Positions 1 through 8,975 of a DNA stretch of 64,000 bases are shown here, in pieces (position 1 is the stretch's first letter; every line of letters starts with the position of its first letter). The stretch covers positions 62,001-126,000 of the forward strand of contig NZ_FOWD01000007.1 in the NCBI RefSeq assembly GCF_900115365.1. The letters are read 5' to 3'. The notes under the pieces were generated by a model. The model was not told where the DNA came from. It saw nothing but the letters and a program-made list of their open reading frames with translations, and searched no databases. A program made the translations under genes and the position numbers. This stretch comes from Anaerocolumna aminovalerica (GTDB lineage Bacteria; Bacillota; Clostridia; Lachnospirales; Lachnospiraceae).

Positions 1-454
1 AGCCAAAAGCGATGAAATAAGTAAAGTAGTAGGTTTAGAAGTAGGTTCCGATGACTATTTGGTAAAACCTTTCGGTGTGCATGAATTAATTGCTAGAATA
101 AAAGCAGTTATGCGAAGAAGCGAAGGCAGTTTTCAGGAAGAGGAAACAGAAAAAGAAGATAAGATAATCATTGATTATTTAGAAATCAACCGAACCAGAA
201 GAAGCGTAACGGTGAATGGGAATTTGGTGGAATTATCTTATAAAGAATTTGAACTATTATATCTTTTGGCAAAAAATCGTGGAATTGTTTTTACAAGAGA
301 TAATCTTTTAGAAAAAGTATGGGGTTATGATTATATAGGTGAAACAAGAACCGTTGATGTTCACATCAGTAACTTACGTAAAAAAATAGAATTAGATGAA
401 AGCCAGCCTGTATTCATAAAAACAGTTAGAGGCATGGGCTATAAATTTGCTTAA
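1..454 (+). CDS. OmpR/PhoB-family response regulator, 5' end outside window
   Basis: The reading frame is open from base 2, so the gene starts upstream and only the C-terminal part is visible. The first residues (GSDDYLVKPF) are the end of a receiver domain with the conserved Lys of the KPF motif; the phospho-accepting Asp lies outside the window. A winged-helix DNA-binding domain follows (about the last 95 residues, including YKEFELLYLLAKN and RTVDVHISNLRKKIE, ending in VRGMGYKF). It should regulate transcription when phosphorylated by the kinase that follows 31 bp downstream. It resembles PhoB/WalR regulators, but the target genes cannot be told from the sequence. Confidence 0.95.
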   Translation, partial: AKSDEISKVVGLEVGSDDYLVKPFGVHELIARIKAVMRRSEGSFQEEETEKEDKIIIDYLEINRTRRSVTVNGNLVELSYKEFELLYLLAKNRGIVFTRDNLLEKVWGYDYIGETRTVDVHISNLRKKIELDESQPVFIKTVRGMGYKFA

Positions 455-485
455 GAGGCGCTAAAATGCCGGAATTGAGGATATC
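455..485 (+). repeat. Start-codon-linked hairpin repeat, copy A (short form)
   Basis: This spacer runs directly from the stop codon of the regulator to the ATG of the kinase. It contains GGCGCTAAAATGCC (imperfect hairpin), then GGAATTGAGG and five bases before ATG. It matches the 3' half of the elements at 6729-6808, 15135-15213 and 49340-49420. In all four copies the hairpin ends 15 nt before the ATG and GAGG lies 5 nt before the ATG. Only the second hairpin of the full element is present here. Confidence 0.7.
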
Positions 486-2237
486 ATGCAGAAAAAGTTA
501 TTAGTTAGCTTTGTGGCTATTATATTTATTGCAATCGGTATCTCTATTGGTTCTTTTTGGATCAGAGGCTATCAATTTATTGATATGCAGAGCCAGGAAT
601 CTCATTTGACACAGGCACAGTTAATTGGAGATATCTTTTCGAAAGAGCCTTTTGCTTCTACCATAGATTTTCATGATTTTGTGGAAGAATACAGTGAAAA
701 ATACAGGGTAAGAATTACAATTATTGATAAATCAGGTGAAGTACTTGCAGATTCCAGTACTTCTGGGCATTTGGAAAATCATAAGGACAGAGATGAAATT
801 ATAGGTGCTTTAAAGGGAGAACATGTAACGGTAAACCGATATTCTCAAACCATGAAGAAGAATTACTCTTATAGTGCGGTACCGGTATCTAATGGTTCGT
901 TTAATGGAGTACTGCGTGTATCTTTGCCTTTATCCGCTTTATCTAAATTTGATAATGAGTTATTTAAAGCTACCATCTATGCAATTATTATATGTTTTCT
1001 GATTGCTACATTTGCGGCACTGGTGTTTACTAATATTTTGTTAAAGCCTATAGATGAAGTAACTAAAGCAGCAGTGAGAATTTCGGAAGGAAATTATAAA
1101 ACAAAGATTTATACCAGGGAAAAGAACCAAATTGGAAGACTGGCAGGTGCCTTTAATACTATGACAACAAACCTGAAAGAAACCATTGACAGTCTTACAC
1201 AAAGAAATATCGAACTGGAAGCTATGTTAACCAGTATGACCGGCGGTGTTGTGGCTATTGATGACTCCAATGAAATTCTATTCTTTAACAAAGCATTTTG
1301 TGATATTGTAAGACCTGTAAGCAATAAAATGCAAGGGCAGTCTTTATATAATATATTAAGAAATGCTGCCATATTCGATGCCATAGATGAGGTTAGAAAA
1401 ACCAATACCAACGTTACCATGGAAGGAATGTTGTTGTCGGACACCAATAAAAATATACGGGTTACAGCTACTCCGCTGGGAAGAGAAGATAAGAAGTGGT
1501 TTGGAGTATTGCTTATTATTGAGGATGTAACCCAGATTAAGAAATTAGAGCGTATGCGAAGCGACTTTGTATCTAATGTAACCCATGAATTAAAGACACC
1601 CCTTACCTCTATTCGAGGATTTATAGATACTTTAAAGAATGGTGCAATCAAAGATGAAAAAGTTGCAGCTAAATTTATTGATATTATAGATATTGAAGCA
1701 GAACGTTTATACGGTCTGATACAGGATATCTTACTGTTATCTGAGATTGAGTCCAAAAAAGATTATGATACCCAGCCTGTTGATATAAACCAATGTGCTT
1801 TAGAGGTTATTGACTTGTTGGAACCTAAACTTAACGGCAAGGTTGAAATAACATTCGAACCTCAACCAAAATTAAGACCGTTTATCTGTAATCCGGGACG
1901 GATGAAACAACTGCTTATTAATTTACTGGATAATGCAATCAAATATACGGAAGAAGGTAGAGTATCCCTAACTTGCCAGGAAGAAACAGACAGACTTATT
2001 ATTAAGGTAAAAGATACCGGAATTGGTATGGAGAAAGAACATCTATCCAGAATCTTTGAAAGATTCTACAGGGTAGATAAAGGAAGAGCCCGGAAACAAG
2101 GGGGAACCGGTCTGGGATTATCTATAGTCAAACATATTGTAGAATTATATAACGGGACTATTTATGTAGACAGCCAATTAGGCCAGGGAACGGAATTTGT
2201 GATTCAATTACCGTATATTTCTGAAAATGAATCATAG
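486..2237 (+). CDS. Membrane sensor histidine kinase (PhoR/WalK-like)
   Basis: This is a 583-residue sensor kinase. A membrane segment lies at about residues 6-26, then an extracytoplasmic sensor region of about 130 residues, then a second membrane segment near 165-187. A HAMP linker (KPIDEVTKAAVRISEGNY), a PAS domain (about 245-350) and the HisKA helix with VTHELKTPL follow; the phospho-accepting His is residue 367. The ATP-binding domain shows the N box (NLLDNAIKYT), G1 (DTGIGM), F box (IFERFYR) and G2 (GTGLGLSI). It phosphorylates the regulator encoded just upstream. The order TM-sensor-TM-HAMP-PAS-HisKA-HATPase is that of PhoR/WalK kinases; the signal is unknown. Translation is probably set by the GAGG within the repeat at 455-485. 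Confidence 0.95.
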   Translation: MQKKLLVSFVAIIFIAIGISIGSFWIRGYQFIDMQSQESHLTQAQLIGDIFSKEPFASTIDFHDFVEEYSEKYRVRITIIDKSGEVLADSSTSGHLENHKDRDEIIGALKGEHVTVNRYSQTMKKNYSYSAVPVSNGSFNGVLRVSLPLSALSKFDNELFKATIYAIIICFLIATFAALVFTNILLKPIDEVTKAAVRISEGNYKTKIYTREKNQIGRLAGAFNTMTTNLKETIDSLTQRNIELEAMLTSMTGGVVAIDDSNEILFFNKAFCDIVRPVSNKMQGQSLYNILRNAAIFDAIDEVRKTNTNVTMEGMLLSDTNKNIRVTATPLGREDKKWFGVLLIIEDVTQIKKLERMRSDFVSNVTHELKTPLTSIRGFIDTLKNGAIKDEKVAAKFIDIIDIEAERLYGLIQDILLLSEIESKKDYDTQPVDINQCALEVIDLLEPKLNGKVEITFEPQPKLRPFICNPGRMKQLLINLLDNAIKYTEEGRVSLTCQEETDRLIIKVKDTGIGMEKEHLSRIFERFYRVDKGRARKQGGTGLGLSIVKHIVELYNGTIYVDSQLGQGTEFVIQLPYISENES

Positions 2238-2313
2238 AAAGAGAAAGAGGGGATTGCCGCTTTTAATAATGTTTAAAAGAAGTAATAAATTAAAATTGAA
2301 AAGAAAAATACGA

Positions 2314-2374
2314 AACTGTCATTCTGGTATAGCATTCAGTTTAACTGATATTATCCTCAGAATGACAGTTTTTT
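2314..2374. repeat. Palindromic TGTCATTCTG repeat acting as terminator, copy 1
   Basis: AACTGTCATTCTG at 2314-2326 pairs perfectly with CAGAATGACAGTT at 2358-2370, followed by a T run. It lies between the convergent kinase and DUF1461 genes and looks like an intrinsic terminator. The arm sequence is shared with elements at 25779, 31582 and 55386. Confidence 0.75.
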
Positions 2375-2390
2375 ATAGACGTCTTTTTAT

Positions 2391-3065
2391 TTATTTGTAA
2401 TAAATGGTTCTGCGCCTGCGGTATTGAACCCTACTGTTTGTCCAAAAGTAGGATATAAGAAGAAGGATACTGCCCAGAAGGACAAAAGCGATGATTACCA
2501 GTAAGCTGTGTAAAAAGAATGTAGCTGGCAGAATGGTAATTACCGGATCTTTGGCTGGGTCAAAAATCCATAAATCATTTCGGAAAAATATCTTGTGGAA
2601 TAATAGGAATATAGCGTCAAAGTTTATAATACTTCCTAATGCGGCTATAACAGGTATTACTAAAACGGTAATAGAAGATACTAATAAATAGCTGTTATCT
2701 TTTTTACTACGTTTATAAAATATAATCAATAAACTGATTATAATGGATATAGCAGCAATATAATAAAAAGCGGTAAATATAGTTTTAACCTCTGCAAAAT
2801 GTTGTAATCCCCCAGGGGAAGAGGGAAGACCGGGGAGTTTCAAATCTCCTTTATAAAAGGGTGAATTATACCGGATCAAGGCATCATAATTTTCAATAAT
2901 TACATCTTTCTCCAACCCTGATGTTTGGCTGATATTCAAACGATCTATATCCAGATAATATATAAATCTAAAATTAACAGCAGCTATAACACCAATGGAT
3001 ATAAATAATAAGGTGAAGACGAAACCAATTAATATATCTGTTATTTTAAACTTTCTCATAAACAC
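2391..3065 (-). CDS. DUF1461 / TIGR01906-type integral membrane protein
   Basis: This 224-residue protein has four predicted membrane spans: one near the N-terminus (about 10-30), two in the middle (about 100-120 and 128-150), and one near the C-terminus (about 185-212). A long extracytoplasmic loop after the first span contains SPFYKGDLKLPGLPSSPGGLQHFAEVK cut here in two motifs: a DALIRYNSPF stretch and an LQHFAEVK stretch. Both are typical of the DUF1461 family as I recall it. Function is unknown in that family. The gene is monocistronic and convergent with the upstream kinase. Upstream lies an AT-rich spacer shared with the start of the next, divergent operon. Confidence 0.75.
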   Translation of the reverse strand: MFMRKFKITDILIGFVFTLLFISIGVIAAVNFRFIYYLDIDRLNISQTSGLEKDVIIENYDALIRYNSPFYKGDLKLPGLPSSPGGLQHFAEVKTIFTAFYYIAAISIIISLLIIFYKRSKKDNSYLLVSSITVLVIPVIAALGSIINFDAIFLLFHKIFFRNDLWIFDPAKDPVITILPATFFLHSLLVIIAFVLLGSILLLISYFWTNSRVQYRRRRTIYYK

Positions 3066-3278
3066 TCCTATCTAGTTATATATATATATTTGCAATTCTA
3101 CTTAATAACTTTTAATATATAATATGAGTAGAATTATACAACATTGTTTTTACAAATTCAATGAAGTTATTTGCTAAAGCACATAAATACTTGGTTAAGA
3201 TTAAAGGAAAATTAAAGGTTTATAGTTTAGTTTTACTATAGAAAGCAGTACGAGCATGCTTTCAGAAAGGAGCGGCCT

Positions 3279-3974
3279 ATGAAAATCCTCTACGTTGAAG
3301 ACGAAAAATATATGGCCCGTGCTGTAGCACAAGTATTACGAAAAAACAACTACAGCGTGGACTTAGCTTATGATGGCGAAAACGGACTTGACTTGGTTTC
3401 TTCCGGCTTATACGACATTGTTATACTGGATATTATGCTGCCCAAATTAGACGGAATCGGTGTTCTGCATGAAATGAGGAAGCGCAGTATTCTGACCCCG
3501 GTAATACTTCTGACTGCGAAAGGAGAAACGGAAGATAAGGTAAAAGGGCTGGACAGCGGAGCAGATGATTATTTGGTAAAACCCTTTCAAACAGAGGAAC
3601 TAATGGCTAGACTTCGTGCGCTGGGACGGCGGCGGGGACAGTTTACCGCTGATAACATTCTTTGCTATGGCGACATTGAATTAAATTACAACACCCTGGA
3701 TTTATTAGGAAATGGGCAGACATTTCACCTGACGTTAAAAGAGAGCCAGCTTCTGGAATTACTGATTACCAACAAGGGGCAAGCAATTACCACTGAGATA
3801 ATTATTGAAAAACTGTGGGGATGGAATTCTGATACGGAGGACAGTCACGTTCAGGTACAGGTGGCGTTCTTGCGCAAGAAATTATCATTAATAACAAAGC
3901 GGGTAAAAATCAAAACAGTGCGGGGGATCGGCTATATGCTCATACTGGACGAGGAAGTAACCACTGATGTTTAA
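3279..3974 (+). CDS. OmpR-family response regulator
   Basis: The 231-residue protein has a complete receiver domain with acidic pair (VEDE, residues 6-9), phospho-acceptor Asp51 in VILDIMLPKLDG and Lys in DDYLVKPF. A winged-helix DNA-binding domain runs from about 130 to 225 (VQVQVAFLRKKLS, KTVRGIGYML). The ATG follows a good Shine-Dalgarno (GAAAGGAG). The 3' end overlaps the kinase gene by 8 bp, so the two are translationally coupled. Next downstream are VTC, DUF4956 and CotH genes, which are the likely regulated functions. The DNA from here to about 8750 looks richer in GC and in CGG/GCC-type codons than the flanks, which suggests a different origin. Confidence 0.95.
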   Translation: MKILYVEDEKYMARAVAQVLRKNNYSVDLAYDGENGLDLVSSGLYDIVILDIMLPKLDGIGVLHEMRKRSILTPVILLTAKGETEDKVKGLDSGADDYLVKPFQTEELMARLRALGRRRGQFTADNILCYGDIELNYNTLDLLGNGQTFHLTLKESQLLELLITNKGQAITTEIIIEKLWGWNSDTEDSHVQVQVAFLRKKLSLITKRVKIKTVRGIGYMLILDEEVTTDV

Positions 3975-5253
3975 GAAGCTTCGCAACAATATGATGTTAT
4001 TCAATATGCTGACGGTTTCTCTCGTTATGCTGGCTGCATTTACTGTGATATATCTTGTGACATACAGCAATATTGAACGGGAGAATCAGCAGCGGTTAAA
4101 ATCCGTATCAGCTATGTTCTTCGTACCGAACCACACACCGCCCGCTGGTGTGACCAACGGAGATTTGGAACCGCCTACTGCATCGGAACGTTTTTCAGTG
4201 GATTATGGCGTTTCTTTCGTATTATTTGTCAAAGATGGCAGGCTTGAGAACGTCAATAGCCAGCTTGATTTTGAGTATAGCGTTTATAGGGAGGCTTTTG
4301 AAAAAGCAGGGGCAGCAGATAGGGGCAAGATAACCCTAGCAGATAGAGAATGGCTCTTTGCGGTTGCTCCTGCACCGCCGCCGAAGGGAGAAAATTTAAA
4401 CAGGTTACCAGGTGATATGCAATACAACCGCATTGTTTTTCTCGACATAACAAATGGAACCAGGATTCTACGGACCCTTATGCTCACTCTTACCAGTGTG
4501 GGGGTTGGAGTGCTGCTGGCTCTTTTCTGGCTTTCTTACCGATTTGCCCTTCGTGCTGTTAAGCCTATTGAAGAAAGCTACAATAAGCAAAAGCGTTTTA
4601 TTGCGGATGCTTCTCATGAACTGCGGACACCTCTCGCTATTATTGGTGCAAATGTAGATGCCATTGAAAGCAATGGTGAAGAATCGGTTGATAGTCAAAA
4701 GGAATGGTTTGAATATATTCACGCTGCATTGAATCGAACAGGCAGGTTGTTAGATGATTTATTATATCTGGCCAAGTCTGATGGACCCAAAAACGAAGAC
4801 AATCTTCCCTTTGATTTAAGTATGGTCTGTGATAGGGTCTGTGCGTCTATGGAAGCGGTGTTGTATGATAACGGCGTATCTATGGAAACGGATATTGAGA
4901 AAGACGTAATCGCTGTTGCAGATAGTGAAAAAATCAGTCAAGTCTTCTATATTCTGCTGGATAATGCCAGTAAATACACCCCCCCTGGCGGCAAAATCCT
5001 GTTTACCCTTACCCGTACAAATGACAGGGCTGTTGCTGGAGTAACCAACTCCGGTGATGGCATTGGGGTGGAAGATTTGCCAAAAGTTTTTGACCGATTT
5101 TATCGCACCGATGCTTCCCGTTCCACTGAAACAGGTGGATTTGGTTTGGGACTGTCTATTGCCAAGGCCATTGTAGACCGCTCCGGAGGGGTGATAACTG
5201 CCGAGAGTAGGGGTGGGTTGACTACATTTACTGTAAAATTAAAACTAGGCTAA
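3967..5253 (+). CDS. Sensor histidine kinase
   Basis: This 428-residue kinase pairs with the regulator it overlaps. Membrane spans lie at about residues 11-32 and 165-185, with a short extracytoplasmic domain of about 130 residues containing proline-rich patches (NHTPPAG, APAPPPKG). There is no clear full HAMP domain; the second span leads quickly into the HisKA helix with ASHELRTPL, where the phospho-accepting His is residue 217. The ATPase domain shows the N box (LLDNASKYTPP), GDGIG, FDRFYRTD and GFGLGLSIAK. It is smaller and simpler than the kinase at 486. Co-location suggests that it senses a surface or envelope condition controlling the VTC/CotH genes, which is inference. Confidence 0.93.
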   Translation: MFKKLRNNMMLFNMLTVSLVMLAAFTVIYLVTYSNIERENQQRLKSVSAMFFVPNHTPPAGVTNGDLEPPTASERFSVDYGVSFVLFVKDGRLENVNSQLDFEYSVYREAFEKAGAADRGKITLADREWLFAVAPAPPPKGENLNRLPGDMQYNRIVFLDITNGTRILRTLMLTLTSVGVGVLLALFWLSYRFALRAVKPIEESYNKQKRFIADASHELRTPLAIIGANVDAIESNGEESVDSQKEWFEYIHAALNRTGRLLDDLLYLAKSDGPKNEDNLPFDLSMVCDRVCASMEAVLYDNGVSMETDIEKDVIAVADSEKISQVFYILLDNASKYTPPGGKILFTLTRTNDRAVAGVTNSGDGIGVEDLPKVFDRFYRTDASRSTETGGFGLGLSIAKAIVDRSGGVITAESRGGLTTFTVKLKLG

Positions 5254-5334
5254 AATATTTTTCCTTATTAAAGGTAAATTAAAGAACCAGATATTATAAT
5301 CGCTCTCAAATAAAGCAAAGGGGGCGATTTTATT

Positions 5335-6009
5335 ATGCAAGCACGGCACGAGTTTAAGCACAGTCTAAATTACGGAGATTATGTTATCCTCCGAAGCAGA
5401 CTGGGGCACGTAATGGCTCGGGACCCACACGGGGATGAAAAGGGGGAATACAGGGTTCGAAGCCTGTACTTTGATACCCCGGGGGATAAGGCTCTGCGGG
5501 AGAAAATCGATGGCGCAGACAAACGGGAAAAATTCCGGATACGCCGCTATCTCGGTAACACAGATTATATTAGACTTGAAAAGAAGAGCAAAGTCCACGG
5601 AATGTGCTGCAAGCAGTCGATAAAGATTCTTGCTGAGGAAGTTACCGCACTTCAAAATGGAGATTTGACGTGGATGGCGGAAGATCACCGGGAACTTATC
5701 CGGGAACTGTACACCAAAATGCGGAGCCAGCAGCTAAAACCGAAAACCCTGGTTGATTACATTCGGGAGCCGTTTATCTGTAGAGCAGGAAATGTTCGTA
5801 TTACTTTCGACAGGGATATTAGAACAGGGCTGTTTTCCACAGATTTTATGAAGGACAATTTACCCACCATCAAAGCGGGGGACGAGATTGTTCTGCTGGA
5901 AGTAAAATACGACCAGTTTATACCGGAACATATCGTAAAAGTACTTCAACTGGAAGCAAGACGTGCTTCTGCTGTTTCAAAATATGCGCTGTGCAGAATG
6001 TACGGCTAA
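5335..6009 (+). CDS. VTC-domain protein (polyphosphate polymerase-like)
   Basis: The 224-residue protein looks like a stand-alone VTC domain, the tunnel-fold catalytic domain of eukaryotic vacuolar polyphosphate synthase. Visible basic and acidic strand motifs are RHEFKHSLN near the N-terminus, VRSLYFDTP, KFRIRRYLG, YIRLEKKSK, VRITFDRDIRTG and VLLEVKYDQF; alternating Lys/Arg/Glu of this kind line the triphosphate tunnel. There is no membrane segment, so it is probably cytoplasmic and docked to the DUF4956 membrane protein encoded 22 bp downstream. Bacterial VTC genes often sit with DUF4956 and CotH, as here. Polyphosphate synthesis has been shown for the eukaryotic enzymes; activity of this bacterial form is inferred. 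Confidence 0.85.
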   Translation: MQARHEFKHSLNYGDYVILRSRLGHVMARDPHGDEKGEYRVRSLYFDTPGDKALREKIDGADKREKFRIRRYLGNTDYIRLEKKSKVHGMCCKQSIKILAEEVTALQNGDLTWMAEDHRELIRELYTKMRSQQLKPKTLVDYIREPFICRAGNVRITFDRDIRTGLFSTDFMKDNLPTIKAGDEIVLLEVKYDQFIPEHIVKVLQLEARRASAVSKYALCRMYG

Positions 6010-6031
6010 GAAATTATAAGGAGAAATTACA

Positions 6032-6703
6032 ATGACTTTCAAAGATATTTTCAAATCCAGTTTTCTGGAGAACATCAACAGTGTAACTATTCTGGATATG
6101 GTACTTGCATTGACCCTGGCCTTTGGAATCGGAGTTTTCATTTTTCTAGTATATAAAAAGACCTTCAAAGGAGTAATGTACTCATCCAGCTTTGGTGTAA
6201 CCCTTATCGCTTTGACGATGATAAGTACGCTGGTAATTCTTGCGGTGACCAGCAACGTGGTCCTTTCACTGGGTATGGTAGGTGCACTGTCAATCGTGCG
6301 TTTCCGTACGGCAATAAAGGAACCTCTTGACATCGCATTCCTGTTCTGGTCTATCGCCGTTGGGATCGTCCTGGCAGCGGGAATGATCCCCCTTGCCGTG
6401 TTCGGCAGCATCGTAATCGGCGTAATGCTGATTGTATTCGTAAACAAAAAAAACCACGACAATCCGTACATAGTTGTAATCCATTGCTCCGACGGGGAAG
6501 CTGAGAGCAAAGTTCTTTCTTCTCTGAAAGATTATGTGCAGAAATACGTAGTCAAAAGCAAAACAGTCACCGCCGATTCTGTTGAACTCCACTATGAGGT
6601 ACGGCTGAAGTCCGAGGACACCTCCTTTGTAAATGCCTTATCTTCAACGCAGGGTGTTTCCCACGTGGTACTGGTAAGTTACAACGGAGATTATATGGGG
6701 TGA
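6032..6703 (+). CDS. DUF4956 membrane protein
   Basis: This 223-residue protein has about four membrane spans in the first 150 residues (near 20-40, 50-75, 80-100 and 110-135) and a soluble C-terminal domain of about 75 residues. The conserved signature SLGMVGALSIVRFRTAIK between spans is the hallmark of DUF4956. A Shine-Dalgarno (AAGGAG) precedes the ATG. It follows the VTC gene by 22 bp and precedes the CotH gene, the usual order for this cassette. Function is unknown; a membrane partner for the VTC enzyme is a reasonable guess. Confidence 0.85.
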   Translation: MTFKDIFKSSFLENINSVTILDMVLALTLAFGIGVFIFLVYKKTFKGVMYSSSFGVTLIALTMISTLVILAVTSNVVLSLGMVGALSIVRFRTAIKEPLDIAFLFWSIAVGIVLAAGMIPLAVFGSIVIGVMLIVFVNKKNHDNPYIVVIHCSDGEAESKVLSSLKDYVQKYVVKSKTVTADSVELHYEVRLKSEDTSFVNALSSTQGVSHVVLVSYNGDYMG

Positions 6704-6728
6704 CGTTACTTAACAATAACAGGGAAGT

Positions 6729-6808
6729 TTTTTCAATCAGCAATTGTGCTGGCGCATAAAGTTGCTGTTACTATTTAGAGGAGCTAAAGCGCTAGAAATG
6801 AGGATACT
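6729..6808 (+). repeat. Start-codon-linked two-hairpin repeat, copy B
   Basis: The first hairpin lies at 6738-6767 (CAGCAATTGTGC pairing with GCATAAAGTTGCTG) and the second, weaker, near 6780-6793 (GAGCTAAAGCGCT). AGAAATGAGGATACT follows and the ATG of the CotH gene starts at 6809. The layout equals copies C and D: two hairpins, 15 nt from the second hairpin to ATG, GAGG 5 nt before ATG. Substitutions in the arms are partly compensated, which suggests that the folded form matters. Confidence 0.7.
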
Positions 6809-8749
6809 ATGTCAAAACATAAATATACTACTACTATTTGCGTTACAATCGTTATCGCAATGCTTGCTATAACCGTAGCATTTATGGCAAGCCGGAATTT
6901 CGGCGTAACCATAGCACATATGCAGCCTGCCTATGCCGAGAAGCTGTTCAGCACCGACAGGGTTCACACAATTGATATTGTGGTAAAAGAATCTGACTGG
7001 GACCAAATGATAGCAAACGCAGCACAAAAGGAATATATACAGTGTTCTGTTATAATTGATAATGAATCCGTTAAGAACGTGGGAATCCGTCCCAAAGGTA
7101 ATTCATCCCTGTTTATGATAACAAGTACAGACTCAGACAGATATAGCTTTAAAATCGAGTTCGATCACTATGAGAAGGGCAAAAACTATTTCGGGCTTGA
7201 CAAACTTGCATTAAATAATATTGTGCAGGATAATACCTATATGAAGGATTACGTCACTTATCAGATGATGAATGCCATGGGTGCAGACGGGCCACTTTCA
7301 AGCTTCATCTGGGTGACGGTCAATGGTGAGGACTGGGGTCTGTATCTGGCCGCCGAGGGCATTGAGGAATCTTTCGCACAGCGTGTTTATGGTAACGATT
7401 TCGGTGCGATTTATAAACCTGACAGTATGAATATGGGTGGCAGGTTAGGCGGTGAAAATGACAAGGGTTTCCATGAAAAGGGACAAATACCGGAATGGGA
7501 TGGTGAAATGCCACAGATGCAGGAATCTGCCAACGGGCAAGATGGCATCCTGCAGCAACAAGACGGTGAAAATATAAAATTAAGAGATAATGATTTGGGA
7601 ATGGATGGCGGGGCTTCCCTCATCTATTCGGACGATAATCCGGACAGTTACTCCGATATTATCGACAATGCTGTATTTGATATATCAAATGCAGACAAAG
7701 CCCGCTTGATTGCCGCTATAAAACAGCTGAACGCTGGTGAGGACATTGACCAAGTGGTGGATGTGGACGAAGTTATACGCTATTTTGTTGTACATAACTT
7801 CGTACTGAACTCCGACAGTTATACAGGCAGTATGACCCACAACTATTATCTTGCTGAAAATGACGGTAAACTTAGTATGATTGCATGGGATTACAACCTT
7901 GCTTTCGGAGGTATGGGGGGCATCGGCGTAGGAAGGTTTGGTAATGCCCAGGAAACGGAAACAGCCACAGATAATGCCACCTCTCTAGTGAACTATCCCA
8001 TAGATTCACCTATGCTTACTGGATCTGCCGAAGACAAACCCATGATTGCATGGATTTTTGATAACCAGGCATATCTGGCTAAGTATCATGAAGTTTACGC
8101 CCAGTATATGGAGTATTTCAACAGCGGTAAATTTACCGAAATGTATGATAATGCTATAACTCTCATTTCGCCTTATGTTGAAAAAGACCCCTCAGCGTTC
8201 TGCACCTACGAGGAATTTCAAAAGGGCAGCGCAGCTTTACGTGAGTTTTGTTTGTGCAGAGCTGAGAGCATAAACGGTCAGCTTAAGGGTACAATCGCTA
8301 TAACAAGTGAGCAGCAGACCGCCACAGCCAATGCCGGATTCATTGACGCTTCGGATATTAATATTGAAAGTATGGGTTCAAATTCCATGGGGTTCGGTGG
8401 TGCTGGGGGCGGGCAAATTCCAGTTTGGAACAGAAACGGCGGAACCAAAATCTCCGACTCCTCTGTAAATGATGGAAATGAAACTACAATGCCAGAGGAT
8501 GAAGACAATTTCACACCGCCTGACCCACAGGTTGATTTTCCCTCTGAAGTTAGGGAGGCAGGGCAGAACAAACCAGATACAGCCCCAGGGACCGGGACAG
8601 ATAATAACAGGCCTATGTTACCAAAGATAGAGGCAGGCTCGTTGGTAGAATCTTCATCCTTCCCAATATCAGTAAACGAAGCGGTACTCCTGCTGATATG
8701 TATGGTTTTGCTGATTGGGGGCGTACTATTTGCAAAAAGGCGGCGGTGA
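6809..8749 (+). CDS. CotH-kinase-family cell-surface protein
   Basis: This 646-residue protein has an N-terminal signal or anchor segment (about residues 9-29) and a second membrane span near the C-terminus (about 625-642) followed by KRRR, so most of it is outside the membrane. The central part matches the CotH fold: VKESDWDQMI, a VGIRPKGNSS motif, a segment around WGLYLAAEGIEESFAQR, and LSMIAWDYNLAFGG. CotH in Bacillus spores is an atypical protein kinase; activity here is inferred. The region around residues 205-260 is Gly/Met/Gln-rich and the region 530-620 is Pro/Asn/Glu-rich, so both are probably disordered. It is the last gene of the VTC-DUF4956-CotH cassette. Confidence 0.85.
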   Translation: MSKHKYTTTICVTIVIAMLAITVAFMASRNFGVTIAHMQPAYAEKLFSTDRVHTIDIVVKESDWDQMIANAAQKEYIQCSVIIDNESVKNVGIRPKGNSSLFMITSTDSDRYSFKIEFDHYEKGKNYFGLDKLALNNIVQDNTYMKDYVTYQMMNAMGADGPLSSFIWVTVNGEDWGLYLAAEGIEESFAQRVYGNDFGAIYKPDSMNMGGRLGGENDKGFHEKGQIPEWDGEMPQMQESANGQDGILQQQDGENIKLRDNDLGMDGGASLIYSDDNPDSYSDIIDNAVFDISNADKARLIAAIKQLNAGEDIDQVVDVDEVIRYFVVHNFVLNSDSYTGSMTHNYYLAENDGKLSMIAWDYNLAFGGMGGIGVGRFGNAQETETATDNATSLVNYPIDSPMLTGSAEDKPMIAWIFDNQAYLAKYHEVYAQYMEYFNSGKFTEMYDNAITLISPYVEKDPSAFCTYEEFQKGSAALREFCLCRAESINGQLKGTIAITSEQQTATANAGFIDASDINIESMGSNSMGFGGAGGGQIPVWNRNGGTKISDSSVNDGNETTMPEDEDNFTPPDPQVDFPSEVREAGQNKPDTAPGTGTDNNRPMLPKIEAGSLVESSSFPISVNEAVLLLICMVLLIGGVLFAKRRR

Positions 8750-8900
8750 TTTGTGACAAATTAATTTTTGATGAATGCCTTTGAGTAAATTTAAGCTTAT
8801 ACAATGGAAATCAATTTGAATCATAAGCTGTTGTTATGTTGTTTATTAATAAAAAGTAATTGAAAATCACTAGTTTATCAGTTACACTTAATTAAGATGA
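8750..8900. other. AT-rich spacer before ZTP riboswitch
   Basis: No gene is seen. The stretch carries the CotH gene's 3' flank and probably the purH promoter, but no convincing -35/-10 pair could be fixed. Confidence 0.4.
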
Positions 8901-8975
8901 ATTGTATGACTGGCGGAAAATGAGAATAAACTCACAGGGAGTACAATGTTTAAAATATGCCGACCGCCTGGGCAG
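8901..8975 (+). ncRNA. ZTP (pfl) riboswitch aptamer
   Basis: ATTGTA at 8901 pairs with TACAAT at 8942 to form P1. TGACTGGCGGAA follows, then a TGAG/CTCA hairpin and CAGGGAG, which match the conserved 5' core of the ZTP aptamer. After a linker the second conserved block GACCGCCTGGGC appears at about 8962-8973. The core matches the pfl motif I know, and the regulated gene purH uses the precursor ZMP/ZTP, as expected. Ligand binding should turn on the downstream gene. Confidence 0.9.

Noticed and set aside
1109-1756. 215-codon open frame on the minus strand
   Set aside because: It lies wholly inside the sensor kinase on the other strand, has no ribosome site and its translation shows no known motif.
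5977-6510. 177-codon open frame on the minus strand
   Set aside because: Shadow of the DUF4956 gene; composition follows the plus-strand codons.
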